DNA from: an uncultured Oscillospiraceae bacterium
GTDB lineage: Bacteria > Bacillota > Clostridia > Oscillospirales > Oscillospiraceae
Direction of reading: 5' to 3'
NCBI GenBank assembly: GCA_947629915.1
Contig: CANRFN010000011.1
Span: 1-64,000, forward strand
Length of the DNA: 64,000 bases
This document shows, in pieces, positions 27,146 through 35,576 of this stretch. A program made the position numbers and the translations under genes. Numbering within the stretch: position 1 is the first letter of the stretch; each line of letters opens with the position of its first letter. The notes beneath the pieces were generated by a model. The model saw only the letters and a list, made by a program, of their open reading frames with translations. It was not told where the DNA came from and ran no database searches.

Positions 27146-27364
27146 TCAGTACTCGTACTTGATGTCCTCCTTGCGGAAGTTGTACCGCCGCAGGTACTCC
27201 TGGAGGTCCTTGTCGTCCCGGACCAGCATCAGGTCCCGAAACGGCCCCTTCTCCCCCTCCCGGTATCCCGCAGTCTTCTCGCCGGTACAGATGCTGACCC
27301 GGATCACCGGCTTCTTCCCGGTGGAGTCGAAAGAGGAGGTGGGTCTCTTCCCGAATCCGAACAT
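27146..27364 (-). CDS. Conserved small protein with SICTGE motif, unknown
   Basis: A 72-aa basic protein: MFGFGKRP, then PVIRVSICTGEKTAGY, then DLMLVRDDKDLQEYLRRYNF and an IKYEY end. I recall close relatives as hypothetical proteins in Clostridia, sometimes with unreliable enzyme names. A single conserved cysteine in SICTGE stands out. It starts just before the stop of the phosphatase gene upstream (6-base gap) and is probably co-transcribed with it. Confidence 0.75.
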   Translation of the reverse strand: MFGFGKRPTSSFDSTGKKPVIRVSICTGEKTAGYREGEKGPFRDLMLVRDDKDLQEYLRRYNFRKEDIKYEY

Positions 27365-27369
27365 CCCGC

Positions 27370-27831
27370 TCACCTCTTTTCTCTCTGCAGCTGGGCCAGC
27401 AAGCCCCGGCACCCGGCCTCGATGTCCCGCCAGGCGGCATCGAAGTCGTCCGTATACCAGGGGTCCGCCACATCCCGGTTGCTGCCGGCGTACTCCATCA
27501 TCCGGTGGATCTTCCCCTGGGGGTCCCCGCCGCAGATCCGCTGCATGTTCCGGATGTTCATCCCGTCCATGCCGATGAGCAGGTCGTAGGCGCTGTAGTC
27601 CCTCCGGGTGAGCTGCCGGGCGGTCTTGCCCGCGCAGCCGATGCCGTGCTCCGCCAGCTTCCGGCGAGCCGGCGGATACACCGGGTTGCCGATCTCCTCC
27701 GTGCTGGTGGCGGCGGAGGCAATGGAGAACTCTGATGCCAGGCCCGCCTTCTTCACCAGATCCTTCATCACAAATTCCGCCATCGGGCTGCGGCAGATGT
27801 TGCCGTGGCAGACAAACAAGATACGCGTCAT
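27370..27831 (-). CDS. Low-molecular-weight protein-tyrosine phosphatase
   Basis: A 153-aa phosphatase with the P-loop VCHGNICRSPMAEF (nucleophile C8, R14) and the general acid in DPWYTDDFDAAW. It removes phosphate from tyrosine (or arginine in YwlE-type members); which one is not clear. ATG 27829-27831 has AGGGGATCG ahead. It sits between the two hsp20 modules; YwlE-type arginine phosphatases are tied to protein quality control, so a stress role is possible (inference). Confidence 0.9.
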   Translation of the reverse strand: MTRILFVCHGNICRSPMAEFVMKDLVKKAGLASEFSIASAATSTEEIGNPVYPPARRKLAEHGIGCAGKTARQLTRRDYSAYDLLIGMDGMNIRNMQRICGGDPQGKIHRMMEYAGSNRDVADPWYTDDFDAAWRDIEAGCRGLLAQLQREKR

Positions 27832-27934
27832 AGGCGATCCCCTTCCTGATAGCCGGCGCGAGCCGGTTCCTTGTATTCCCCATTGTACCAAAGTCTCTCC
27901 CTCCAGGCAATCCCAATTTTCGAGACAGCAAAAG

Positions 27935-27973
27935 GCCGGGGGCCCGGCACCCACTTGGTGCCAGGCCCCCGGC
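27935..27973 (-). terminator. Terminator of hsp20 copy 2
   Basis: Same hairpin as at 26396-26434, followed by CTTTTGC on the minus strand. Confidence 0.85.
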
Positions 27974-28000
27974 CGCATGTGTCACTGGGGAGATGGGAAA

Positions 28001-28459
28001 TTACTCGATCTCCAGCTTCCGGCTCTGGGGCAGCTCGGGCTGCTTCTTGGGCAGCGTGAGCTTCAGCACGCCGTCCTCGTACTTGGCCTTGATCTGGTCT
28101 GCGGCCACGCCGGAGATGTCGAAGGAGCGGGAGTACGAGCCATAGGACCGCTCCACATGGACGTAGTTCTTCTTCTTATCGCTGTCCTCGTGCTCGCTGT
28201 GACGCTCTGCGCTCACCGTGAGGGTATCGCCGTTCAGGTCCAGGTGGATGTCCTCCTTGGCAAAGCCGGGCATGTCCATCTCCATCAGGAAGTGGTCGTC
28301 CTTGTCCTGGATGTCGGTCTTGAACTCCGCCAGGTCTCCCCGGCCCACGAACTCGTGGAACGGATCGGAGAAGAAGCGGCGCTCCAGCTCGTCCAGCTCC
28401 TGGAACGGGTTGAGGTAGTTGCTGGTCTTATTGCTGCTGACAGGTCTGAGTACGAACAT
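28001..28459 (-). CDS. Hsp20/alpha-crystallin small heat-shock protein, copy 2
   Basis: 152 aa, identical in protein sequence to copy 1 (26463-26921), with synonymous differences such as GGGCAG versus GGGGAG codons. Domains as in copy 1. This copy has a perfect CIRCE operator at 28621-28647. Its leader also contains a short hairpin (AAATAGCA...TGCTATTT, 28578-28600) that copy 1 lacks. Both copies would be derepressed on heat shock. Confidence 0.96.
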   Translation of the reverse strand: MFVLRPVSSNKTSNYLNPFQELDELERRFFSDPFHEFVGRGDLAEFKTDIQDKDDHFLMEMDMPGFAKEDIHLDLNGDTLTVSAERHSEHEDSDKKKNYVHVERSYGSYSRSFDISGVAADQIKAKYEDGVLKLTLPKKQPELPQSRKLEIE

Positions 28460-28620
28460 ATTGATTCCTCCATATCGATTGTCCCGCCCTGATACGGGGC
28501 GCCGCCGGACGGGTGGGAGTTGGCGCTCCGTGGAGAGGATTGCCTCTCCCTTTGAACGATTTGGAGTATACCGCGAGAAATAGCATCTTTTGTGCTATTT
28601 CTGTGAACAGTCTGTTAATT

Positions 28621-28647
28621 TTAGCACTCACAATCCAAGAGTGCTAA
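28621..28647 (-). promoter_or_regulatory. CIRCE operator (HrcA site), hsp20 copy 2, perfect
   Basis: TTAGCACTC, ACAATCCAA, GAGTGCTAA: exact match to the CIRCE consensus. It accounts for most of the 28460-28788 intergenic stretch; no gene is seen there. Confidence 0.95.
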
Positions 28648-28788
28648 ATCCTCGTGGAGTCCACTCTCAATACAGCCCCTCAGAAGGCCCGATTTTAAAC
28701 CGCCGCCCCTGTTGACGGCCCCCGCCCGCCTGGTGTATCCTGTGTCCGTGGGCACAGCCCAGACCACAAGCGAAAGTGAGGATTCCCT

Positions 28789-29268
28789 ATGGCAGTTCAG
28801 CTCTTGGAGGTACATGTAGAGTCCTGTCCCGCGGCGCGGCTCATCGGAAAACGGTATACGGCATTCCCAAACTGGAGTGCGTGGTGGGAGCAGAACTGGT
28901 TCTCCGTACTGGAGCGCAATCCGCCCCTCCCCTTCAACGGCAATGCCTATCTCGGCGGCGTGCGCGTTGTGAACGGCCAGCCGGAGCGCTGGATTGGAAT
29001 GCTCTTCCCGGTGGGCACCGAAGTGCCGGAGGGCTTTTCGCATGTGGATATCGATCCTCTCTCCTATGCCGTGTGCTATCTGCAGGGCCCGGAGGGGAGT
29101 GGAGACTTCTTCGCCTGGGACACCCACAGCCTCTGTCTGCAGGAGATCGCAGCCCAAGGCCTGCACCGCAAGGACAACGACTGGTGCTTTGAGCGGTACA
29201 ACTGCCCCCGGTGGACCACGCCAGACGAATCCGGAAATGTGATCCTGGACTACGCCATCGAGGCGTAG
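28789..29268 (+). CDS. GyrI-like small-molecule-binding domain protein
   Basis: A stand-alone 159-aa domain resembling the GyrI/AraC effector-binding fold: VESCPAARLIGKRYTAF at the N-terminus, ERWIGMLFPVGTEVPEGFSHVDIDP in the centre and WCFERYNCPRW near the end. Such domains bind amphipathic or drug-like ligands; some hydrolyse lipophilic esters. There is no DNA-binding part. ATG follows GTGAGGA. It is followed after 51 bases by a GNAT gene. Confidence 0.7.
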   Translation: MAVQLLEVHVESCPAARLIGKRYTAFPNWSAWWEQNWFSVLERNPPLPFNGNAYLGGVRVVNGQPERWIGMLFPVGTEVPEGFSHVDIDPLSYAVCYLQGPEGSGDFFAWDTHSLCLQEIAAQGLHRKDNDWCFERYNCPRWTTPDESGNVILDYAIEA

Positions 29269-29319
29269 GCACGCCATACCCAACACCCCATTCATCCCAC
29301 CAAAAGGAAGGACACGCTC

Positions 29320-29826
29320 ATGGAAATCAGACGCATGCACCCCCAGGAGGCGGTCGCCGTCTCGGATCTTGTGGTAGAGACGCTGCGCACCACCAATGCC
29401 AAAGACTACTCCCCTGCATATCTGGAGGGGATTGTGCAACGCAAACAGCCGGCGGACATTCTGGCTGAGGCGGAGCACTTCCACTTCTACGTGGCGGTGG
29501 ACGGAGACCGCATTCTCGGCTGCGGCGCCATCGGACCGTACTGGGGCTCCCTCACGGAGAGCAGCCTCTTCACCCTTTTTGTCCACCCTGCACACCAGGG
29601 AAAGGGCATCGGCAGACAGCTGATTCAGGCCCTGGAGCAGGATCCGTATGGCCTGCGGGCCCAACGTATTGAGGTCCCCGCCTCCATCACCGCCGCCCCC
29701 TTCTACCGCAAGTGCGGATACCAGTACAAGCCGGGGCACACGGAACCGGATGAGGAGGGGCTGCTGCGATTGGAGAAGTTCCCCGTACAGTCTGATACAC
29801 CCCCTGCGCCCCGCGAACAGCCTTAG
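29320..29826 (+). CDS. GNAT-family N-acetyltransferase
   Basis: A 168-aa acetyltransferase. Acetyl-CoA-binding motif A is FTLFVHPAHQGKGIGRQLIQAL (Q-G-K-G-I-G), preceded by GDRILGCGAIGPYWG and followed by APFYRKCGYQY. The acceptor is unknown. ATG follows AAGGAAGG. The last ~15 residues are a Pro-rich tail. Confidence 0.88.
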   Translation: MEIRRMHPQEAVAVSDLVVETLRTTNAKDYSPAYLEGIVQRKQPADILAEAEHFHFYVAVDGDRILGCGAIGPYWGSLTESSLFTLFVHPAHQGKGIGRQLIQALEQDPYGLRAQRIEVPASITAAPFYRKCGYQYKPGHTEPDEEGLLRLEKFPVQSDTPPAPREQP

Positions 29827-29855
29827 GGAGAGGTACAATACCTCCAAAGACGAAA

Positions 29856-29900
29856 AGACAGGCCCGATGGACGGCACAGTGCCGCCCATCGGGCCTGTCT
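29856..29900. terminator. Bidirectional terminator
   Basis: About 21-bp stem AGACAGGCCCGATGG... / ...CCATCGGGCCTGTCT with one A-C mismatch, between the convergent GNAT and ATPase genes. Confidence 0.9.
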
Positions 29901-29929
29901 CTGTTGTCCTTCCAGCCCTTGGCCGTCCG

Positions 29930-31204
29930 CTACGGTTTCAGCGCCGTGATCGGCACCACAAACACCCCATCCGGTCTCTGATACGCCGCGCTGCTCAGAC
30001 CACAGATCACACCGAGCACCGCAGGAGGTTTTCCTTCCGCTTCCTCCAATTGCTTTTTGATCTTCAGCAGGTTAGCAGCTGCAGTGTCAATCTGGTTTGC
30101 CCCCAGCTTGATCTCAAATGCGCACCACGTACCATCGCGCAGTTCTATCACTGAATCAATTTCCTGATTAGCATAGTCCTGGTAATGGTAGAGATTGGCT
30201 TCAAAAGCTTCTGCGTAGATCCGCAGATCGCGCTCGCACAGAGCCTCAAAGAGAAAGCCCAGGGTGTTGAGATCTCCCAGCAGAATCTCTGGCGTTGCCT
30301 TCAATAGCGAACAGGCCAGAGACGGATCTGCTAAATGTCTCTTTTCCACTTGCTTAATGCGCAGGCGGGATCGGATGTTAGAAGAAAACGGCGGTGTATT
30401 ATCAGTGAGGAAGAGACGCTTGAAGATATCCAGATATGCTGCTACAGTAGAAGCATCCATATCTTCGTCATCCACTTTACTGATATCCCTCACAAGGACC
30501 TTGTTCGAGGCGGTGGTGCTCTCATTTCTTGCGAGAGACTGCAGCAATAAGCGCATCTTTTGGGTATCCCGCTTTACACCGTCCACTCTGTACACGTCAT
30601 CATCGATGACCGCGTCCAGATAGTTCATGGGCAAAAGCGCAGCCCGCTCGGCTGTCAGGCCAAGGCTTTCTGGCCAGCCGCCGCGGATGATCAGCGTAAT
30701 CAGTGTCTGCAGTTCTACCTCTCCAAACATCGCCGGATTGATCTCTCCATGGCACAAGGCCTCCAGCGACACATCTCCACTGGAGTCCCCAGACTCGTAG
30801 AGGGACATGGGCCGCATCCGCAGTCTGGCGATCCTTCCGGCGCCGCTGTGGAGGATGCCCTTGTGATTCGGCGTAGAAGATCCGGTGAGGATAAACTGGC
30901 CCTTTCGCTGGGCTTGATCCACGCGATACCGCACGGCATCCCACAGTGGCGGAACCTCCTGCCACTCATCGATTAGCCTCGGCATCTCACCGTCCAGTAC
31001 CAATTTGGGAGACATCTCTGCCAGCCGGCGGTTTTGGAAATTTCCAGCCGGATCGCCGATGAAGATGCGGCTCTTGCTGTGATAGGAAGATGTCCATGTT
31101 TTACCGCACCATTTGGGTCCTTCAATGCAGATGGCGCCAAAGGTACTGAGATATTCGTCCACTTTGCTATCAATTACGCGTGGACGATAAGTTACTGCTT
31201 CCAT
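29930..31204 (-). CDS. AAA ATPase with C-terminal DUF4143 domain
   Basis: 424 aa from ATG 31202-31204 (GGGGG SD 6 nt ahead). The N-terminal AAA_14-type ATPase has a Walker A variant EGPKWCGKTWTS, Walker B-like PRLIDEWQEVP and the sensor FILTGSSTP. The C-terminal DUF4143 part ends with DYANQEIDSVIEL... WCAFEIKLG, which keeps the D and E-x-K of a PD-(D/E)XK nuclease fold. These solitary ATPases are widespread in anaerobes with unknown roles (suggested defence or toxin-like). An unusual 23-bp repeat array lies upstream of its promoter. Confidence 0.9.
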   Translation of the reverse strand: MEAVTYRPRVIDSKVDEYLSTFGAICIEGPKWCGKTWTSSYHSKSRIFIGDPAGNFQNRRLAEMSPKLVLDGEMPRLIDEWQEVPPLWDAVRYRVDQAQRKGQFILTGSSTPNHKGILHSGAGRIARLRMRPMSLYESGDSSGDVSLEALCHGEINPAMFGEVELQTLITLIIRGGWPESLGLTAERAALLPMNYLDAVIDDDVYRVDGVKRDTQKMRLLLQSLARNESTTASNKVLVRDISKVDDEDMDASTVAAYLDIFKRLFLTDNTPPFSSNIRSRLRIKQVEKRHLADPSLACSLLKATPEILLGDLNTLGFLFEALCERDLRIYAEAFEANLYHYQDYANQEIDSVIELRDGTWCAFEIKLGANQIDTAAANLLKIKKQLEEAEGKPPAVLGVICGLSSAAYQRPDGVFVVPITALKP

Positions 31205-31234
31205 AGGTAACCCCCTTTCAGCTAAGCCTCTCTC

Positions 31235-31263
31235 AGTATACCCCATTCCTGCAGATTTTACAA
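31235..31263 (-). promoter_or_regulatory. Promoter of DUF4143 ATPase gene
   Basis: TTGTAA, 17-nt spacer, TATACT on the minus strand, overlapping the first unit of the 23-bp repeat array. Confidence 0.75.
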
Positions 31264-31496
31264 CTCCATTCACACAGATTCTTCGTTTTCAATCGTTCAA
31301 ATTTCCAGATTCCACTCCATCGAATTCTGACGTTTTACTCATTCAAATTCCGCATTTTCACTCACACAGATTTATGATCTTCAACCACACGGATTTCTGC
31401 TTTTCAACCACACGGATTTCTGCTTTTCAACCACACGGATTTCTACTTTTCAACCACACGGATTTCAGATTCTCATCCGCACAGATTTTTCGCAGC
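31244..31496 (-). repeat. Eleven contiguous 23-bp tandem repeats
   Basis: Units begin at 31244, 31267, 31290, 31313, 31336, 31359, 31382, 31405, 31428, 31451 and 31474 with exact 23-base phasing. The best units read CAACCACACGGATTTC followed by a TGCTTTT-type end; older units (31290-31358) have drifted. There are no spacers. The array fills the gap between the ATPase promoter and the terminator of the M32 peptidase gene. Confidence 0.9.
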
Positions 31497-31501
31497 CCGC
31501 A

Positions 31502-31543
31502 AAACGGGCCCGGCCCGCTGCGTTCTCCTCAGCGGGCCGGGCC
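31502..31543 (-). terminator. Terminator of M32 carboxypeptidase gene
   Basis: 14-bp stem GGCCCGGCCCGCTG / CAGCGGGCCGGGCC with a 9-nt loop, followed on the minus strand by CGTTTTGC. Confidence 0.8.
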
Positions 31544-31570
31544 TTGATCCCTCTGTTTTGTCTTCTCGCC

Positions 31571-33067
31571 CTACAGGCCGTACAGTGCGCTGAACTTCTT
31601 CTCCAGGTACTCCGCGTACACGTTGGGGTCGAAGGTACCGCAGGCGTTGCGCACCACATCGGCGGGCTCCAGGAAGCCGCCGTACTGATGTACCTTGTCC
31701 CGGAGCCAGGCCGTGACCTGCGTCAGGTCTCCCCTGCCCACCGGGCCCCAGACATCGATGTCCTGCTCCATCCGCTGGAGCATCTGGGCGCCGTAGGCGC
31801 TGCCCAGGGCGTAGGTGGGGAAGTAGCCGATGGAGCCGCCGGCCCAGTGGACGTCCTGGAGGCAGCCGCGGGCGTCATCCGGCACATCTACGCCCAGATA
31901 CTCCTTGTAGAGGCGGTTCCACTCCGCCGGCACATCCGCCACCTTCAGGCTGCCATCGATGAGGCGCTTTTCGATCTCGTAGCGCACCATGATGTGCAGC
32001 GGGTAGGTGAGCTCGTCCGCCTCGGTGCGGATGAGCCCCGGCTGGGCCTTGTTCACCGCCCGCCAGAACTGCTCAGAGGAGATGTCCGCCAGCTGCTCCG
32101 GGAAGATCTCCCGGACCTTGGGGTAGATCGCCTCGATGAAGGGGCGGGAGCGGCCGATCAGGTTCTCGTAGAACCGGGACTGGCTCTCGTGGATCCCCAT
32201 GGAGACGCCGTTGGCAAGGCATGTGTACTGATACTCATCCCGGACCCCCATGTCATAGGTGGCGTGGCCGCTCTCATGGATCACGGAGAACATGGAGGAG
32301 GCCAGGTCGTTCTCATAGTAGTGGGTGGTGATGCGGGCGTCCTTGTTGTTGAAGGTGAGGGTGAAGGGGTGCTCCGTCTCCCCGATGGTGCTGTGGTTCC
32401 GGTCCATGCCCATGACGGACATCAGGTAGTCCGAGAGCTTCCGCTGATCCTCCACGGGGTAGCGGCGGTGGAGAAAGCTGTCCTCGATCTGGGGTCTCTC
32501 CCGGACGGCCTGGAGCAGGGGCACCACCCGCTTGCGGAGGGCGGAAAAGAAATCATCCAGATACGCCGTGGTGGCTCCCCGCTCGTACTCATCCAGAAGG
32601 GCGTCATAGGGGAGCTTGTTGGGGTCATAGTAGGCGGCAAAGCGGATGTTGTACGCCACAATCTTCTCCAGGTAGGGCTGGAACATGGCGAAATCGCTGC
32701 TCTCCTTGGCACGCTTCCAGATGTCGTTGGCCTCGCTGGTAAGCCGTTGGAATGCCACAAACTCCTCCTGGGGGATGCGGGTGCTCTTGTCGTAATCCCG
32801 CTTCAGCACCTCGGTCTGGCGGCGCTCCGTTGCAGGCAGCTCCGCCTGGTGCTCCGTGAGGAAGTTGAGCAGTTCTCCCGTCTCCGGGCTGGTGAACTGG
32901 CGGTGCCAATCCCCGGCCAGGATGCTCATGGCCAGGGCCCGGCCCTCGTTGGTGTCTCGGGGCGCTACGGTGTCTCCGTCCAGGTTCAGGGCATTGAGGC
33001 CGGCGCCGTAGGCATACTGTCTCTCCTGCAGCTCCTTCAGTCTGTGCAGGGCTTCATTCAATTCCAT
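31571..33067 (-). CDS. M32-family metallocarboxypeptidase
   Basis: Zinc carboxypeptidase of the Taq type, 498 aa, cytoplasmic. The zinc motif HESGH is in SVIHESGHATYD, followed by GIHESQSRFYENLIGRSRPF with the third ligand Glu and the family ending WAGGSIGYFPTYALGSAYGAQ. ATG 33065-33067 has AAAGGAG 10 nt ahead. It trims C-terminal residues from peptides; probable role in peptide use. Confidence 0.94.
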   Translation of the reverse strand: MELNEALHRLKELQERQYAYGAGLNALNLDGDTVAPRDTNEGRALAMSILAGDWHRQFTSPETGELLNFLTEHQAELPATERRQTEVLKRDYDKSTRIPQEEFVAFQRLTSEANDIWKRAKESSDFAMFQPYLEKIVAYNIRFAAYYDPNKLPYDALLDEYERGATTAYLDDFFSALRKRVVPLLQAVRERPQIEDSFLHRRYPVEDQRKLSDYLMSVMGMDRNHSTIGETEHPFTLTFNNKDARITTHYYENDLASSMFSVIHESGHATYDMGVRDEYQYTCLANGVSMGIHESQSRFYENLIGRSRPFIEAIYPKVREIFPEQLADISSEQFWRAVNKAQPGLIRTEADELTYPLHIMVRYEIEKRLIDGSLKVADVPAEWNRLYKEYLGVDVPDDARGCLQDVHWAGGSIGYFPTYALGSAYGAQMLQRMEQDIDVWGPVGRGDLTQVTAWLRDKVHQYGGFLEPADVVRNACGTFDPNVYAEYLEKKFSALYGL

Positions 33068-33130
33068 GTGGTCGATTCTCCTTTCCGCAGGGCTGCTGCG
33101 GATATTTGAAGTACTGTCTTGGTGGAACAC

Positions 33131-34021
33131 TCAGGACGCCGCATCTCCGCGAAAGGCGTCCAGGGTGGTGAGGGCTGCGCCGCCGGCCATCAGGAGCAGG
33201 GCGGCAAAGTACAGCCCGGTGAGGGGCTCGTGGAGCAGCAGGAACGACAGTCCCGCTCCCACAAAGGGCGCCACGGCGTAGTAGGCGCTGGTGCGGGCGG
33301 CACCCAGATCCCGCTGGGCCCGGACATAGAGGAAGATGCTGAGCCCGTAGGCCACAAAGCCCAGCAGCATGGCCGCCCCGATGAGCGGGAGCATCGGCAG
33401 CTTCTCCTTGGTGAGCAGCCCGATGCAGAGGGAGCCCAGTCCGGAGAAGATCCCCTTCAAGATCACAATCTGATAGGTGCTCTTGTCCGAGATCTTCCGG
33501 GTGCAGTTGTTCTCCAGGCCCCAGCAGGAGGCCGCCAGCAGCACGAAAAGGGATCCCGGCGAGATCTGCAGCCCCTCCGCCCCGTCCAGAGACAGCATGG
33601 CGCTGGAGATCACGATGAGCACCACAGCGCACCAGAGCCGTCCGCTCACCGGCTCCCGGAAGAGCAGCAGGGCGATAAGGGTGGTGGCCACGATCTCAAA
33701 GTTGCCCAGCAGCGCCGCCCCGGAGGCGGTGCCGTACCGCAGGCCCAGCATGAGAAAGATGGGGGCCGCGATGTCCAGCACAATCATGCCGATGACGTAG
33801 GGGGTATCGGACTTGGAGAGCCGCTCCGCAGTGTCCTCCCTGCCCCGGCGGAAGAGATACAGGATCCCCACGCCAAAGCCGGCCCCCAGGTACAGCAGCC
33901 CCGCCATGATGGTGGGCGGCACACTGCGCAGCAGGATCTTGGACAGCGGCGTATTCAGGGCGTAGAACAGTGCTGCCAAAAGCGCGTACAGCACCGGCAG
34001 GACGGCATGGGGTTTTCGCAC
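33131..34021 (-). CDS. EamA/DMT-superfamily transporter
   Basis: A 296-aa membrane protein with ten hydrophobic segments in two EamA repeats (LYALLAALFYALNTPLSKILL at the start of the first, LFVLLAASCWGLENNCTRKIS at the start of the second). The substrate is unknown; family members export amino acids or metabolites. Same strand as the M32 gene, 63-base gap. A 13-bp direct repeat (GGTTCAGCGTTGT twice at 34061-34086) lies just upstream. Confidence 0.88.
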   Translation of the reverse strand: MRKPHAVLPVLYALLAALFYALNTPLSKILLRSVPPTIMAGLLYLGAGFGVGILYLFRRGREDTAERLSKSDTPYVIGMIVLDIAAPIFLMLGLRYGTASGAALLGNFEIVATTLIALLLFREPVSGRLWCAVVLIVISSAMLSLDGAEGLQISPGSLFVLLAASCWGLENNCTRKISDKSTYQIVILKGIFSGLGSLCIGLLTKEKLPMLPLIGAAMLLGFVAYGLSIFLYVRAQRDLGAARTSAYYAVAPFVGAGLSFLLLHEPLTGLYFAALLLMAGGAALTTLDAFRGDAAS

Positions 34022-34093
34022 AGGGATGCTCCCTCTCCGGTGGAATCAGGTCTCAGGGCAGGTTCAGCGTTGTGGTTCAGCGTTGTGGTTCAG

Positions 34094-35221
34094 CTATGCC
34101 TCCACTGGCTCGTAGGCGGCGGCGCACTCCCGGAGCTTCTGGATCACGTCCAGGTGCTGGGGGCAGGTCTGCTCGCACCGGCCGCAGCCGATGCAGTCCT
34201 TGGCGGTAGGGCCGTTTTCCTTGATCTCCAGGTAGCTGTTTCTGGCCTTGTCCATCTGGTTCCAGATGAGCTCCTTGTTCCGGGCGGCGAAGATCTGGGG
34301 AATGGGCACATGCTTGGGGCAGCCGGCCACGCAGTACTTGCAGCCGGTGCAGCGGATGCTGTCCACCTCGCTGAGGGCCTTCTGGGCATCCCGGATCACC
34401 TGCTGCTCCGCCTCGGTGAGGGGCTGGAAGTGCTTCATGTACGAGACGTTGTCCCGCACCTGCTCGGTGGAGGACATGCCGGAGAGCACCGTGCGCACGC
34501 CCTCCAGGGACGCCGCAAAGCGCACCGCCCAGCAGGCGCAGGAGGCGTTGGGATCGGCGGCCTCCAGCACTTTCCGGATGGAGGGGTGGGGATCGGCCAG
34601 GGCGCCGCCCTTCACCGGCTCCATCACCACGATGTCCTTGCCGTGCTTTCGGGCCACCTCATAGTTGGCTCGAGACTGCACCCGGGGATCCTCCCAGTCC
34701 GCGTAGTTCAGCTGCAGCTGGACGAAATCCACGTCCGGGTGGTCTGTGAGGATCTGGTCCAACAGCTCCGGGCCATCGTGATAAGAGAAGCCCCACCTCT
34801 TGATGAGCCCCTTGGCCTGCTGTTCCCGGACAAAGTCCCAGATGGCGAACTGGTCGAAGGGGGCCAGCTTCCGGGAGCTCAGGCAGTGGCAGAGGTAGGC
34901 GTCAAAATAGCCGGCGCCGGTGCGCTCCAGGCTGATCTGAAACTGGCTGCGCACGGTCTCCAGGTCCTGGGGGCCGTACCAGGCGCTGAGCTTGGTGGCC
35001 AGTTCAAACTTCTCCCGGGGATAGCGCTCCGTGAGAAGGGTGCGCACTGCCCTCTCGCTCTCGCCATCATCATAGACGTAGGCGGTGTCAAAATAGGTCA
35101 TGCCAGATGCCAGGAAGAGGTCCACCATCTCCTTGCACTGCTCGATGTCGTAGCCCTCTCCCCTGCGGGGCAGGCGCATCAGGCCGAAGCCCAACTTTCC
35201 GCCCGTTTGTGTCTCGCTCAC
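34094..35221 (-). CDS. Aldo/keto reductase with C-terminal iron-sulfur domain, second copy
   Basis: 375 aa. N-terminal AKR barrel (GFGLMRLPRRGE, MTYFDTAYVYDDGESE, FELATKLSAWYG, YLCHCLSS) and a C-terminal ferredoxin-like part with CTGCKYCVAGCPKHVPIP and CIGCGRCEQTCPQHLDV, two complete 4Fe-4S motifs. It is only distantly related to the copy at 19497-20522. GTG/ATG start region has AGGAGG at 35228-35233. The IS element lies directly upstream. Confidence 0.92.
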   Translation of the reverse strand: MSETQTGGKLGFGLMRLPRRGEGYDIEQCKEMVDLFLASGMTYFDTAYVYDDGESERAVRTLLTERYPREKFELATKLSAWYGPQDLETVRSQFQISLERTGAGYFDAYLCHCLSSRKLAPFDQFAIWDFVREQQAKGLIKRWGFSYHDGPELLDQILTDHPDVDFVQLQLNYADWEDPRVQSRANYEVARKHGKDIVVMEPVKGGALADPHPSIRKVLEAADPNASCACWAVRFAASLEGVRTVLSGMSSTEQVRDNVSYMKHFQPLTEAEQQVIRDAQKALSEVDSIRCTGCKYCVAGCPKHVPIPQIFAARNKELIWNQMDKARNSYLEIKENGPTAKDCIGCGRCEQTCPQHLDVIQKLRECAAAYEPVEA

Positions 35222-35576
35222 GATTAAAAACCTCCTGTATTTCGGCGGCTCCCATACCGTCCTGTTCTGTCCGTCAGTCTGACTGACCGCCGAGCAAGCT
35301 CAGCGGGTTCCAATGACACCTACGTACCCCAGTCTTCTTATGAAGAAGTTGAGACCACTTGCGTGGAACTAAACCCATCAGAGGGCATATCCGAAGATAT
35401 CTGACGGATCCAATCTCGTAGGCCCTTATTCCGGAACTTCGCGTCCAGGCAGTCCGTTACATGCCGCAGACTCTGGGTCTGCTCTCTGAGCGCTTTTACC
35501 ACTTCATTTCTTCCCGTAATTGGGAGCTATGGTGTTAGGGCTAGATAGTCAGTCTAACCACTGGTTGCTGGGGAAA
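35222..35576 (-). other. Right end of IS element, candidate omega-RNA/guide region
   Basis: 355 bases without a gene, downstream of tnpB on its strand. It holds an 8-bp stem CCGCTGAG / CTCGGCGG (near 35290-35310) and the palindrome GTCAGTCAGACTGAC. In IS200/IS605-type elements this position encodes the omega RNA used by TnpB, with the guide just past the element end. The exact boundary cannot be fixed from one copy. Confidence 0.45.

Larger units (their letters stand above)
27880..28650. repeat. Duplicated hsp20 module, copy 2
   Basis: Direct repeat of 26338-27112 with the same order of parts. Outer flanks have diverged more than the gene, which suggests selection or gene conversion in the coding part. 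Confidence 0.9.

Noticed and set aside
31244..31496. CRISPR array
   Set aside because: Units follow one another without spacers and drift in sequence; no cas genes are near.
34061..34090. 13-bp direct repeat before the DMT transporter as a regulatory element
   Set aside because: Only two and a half units between a stop and a start codon; most likely a simple slippage event.
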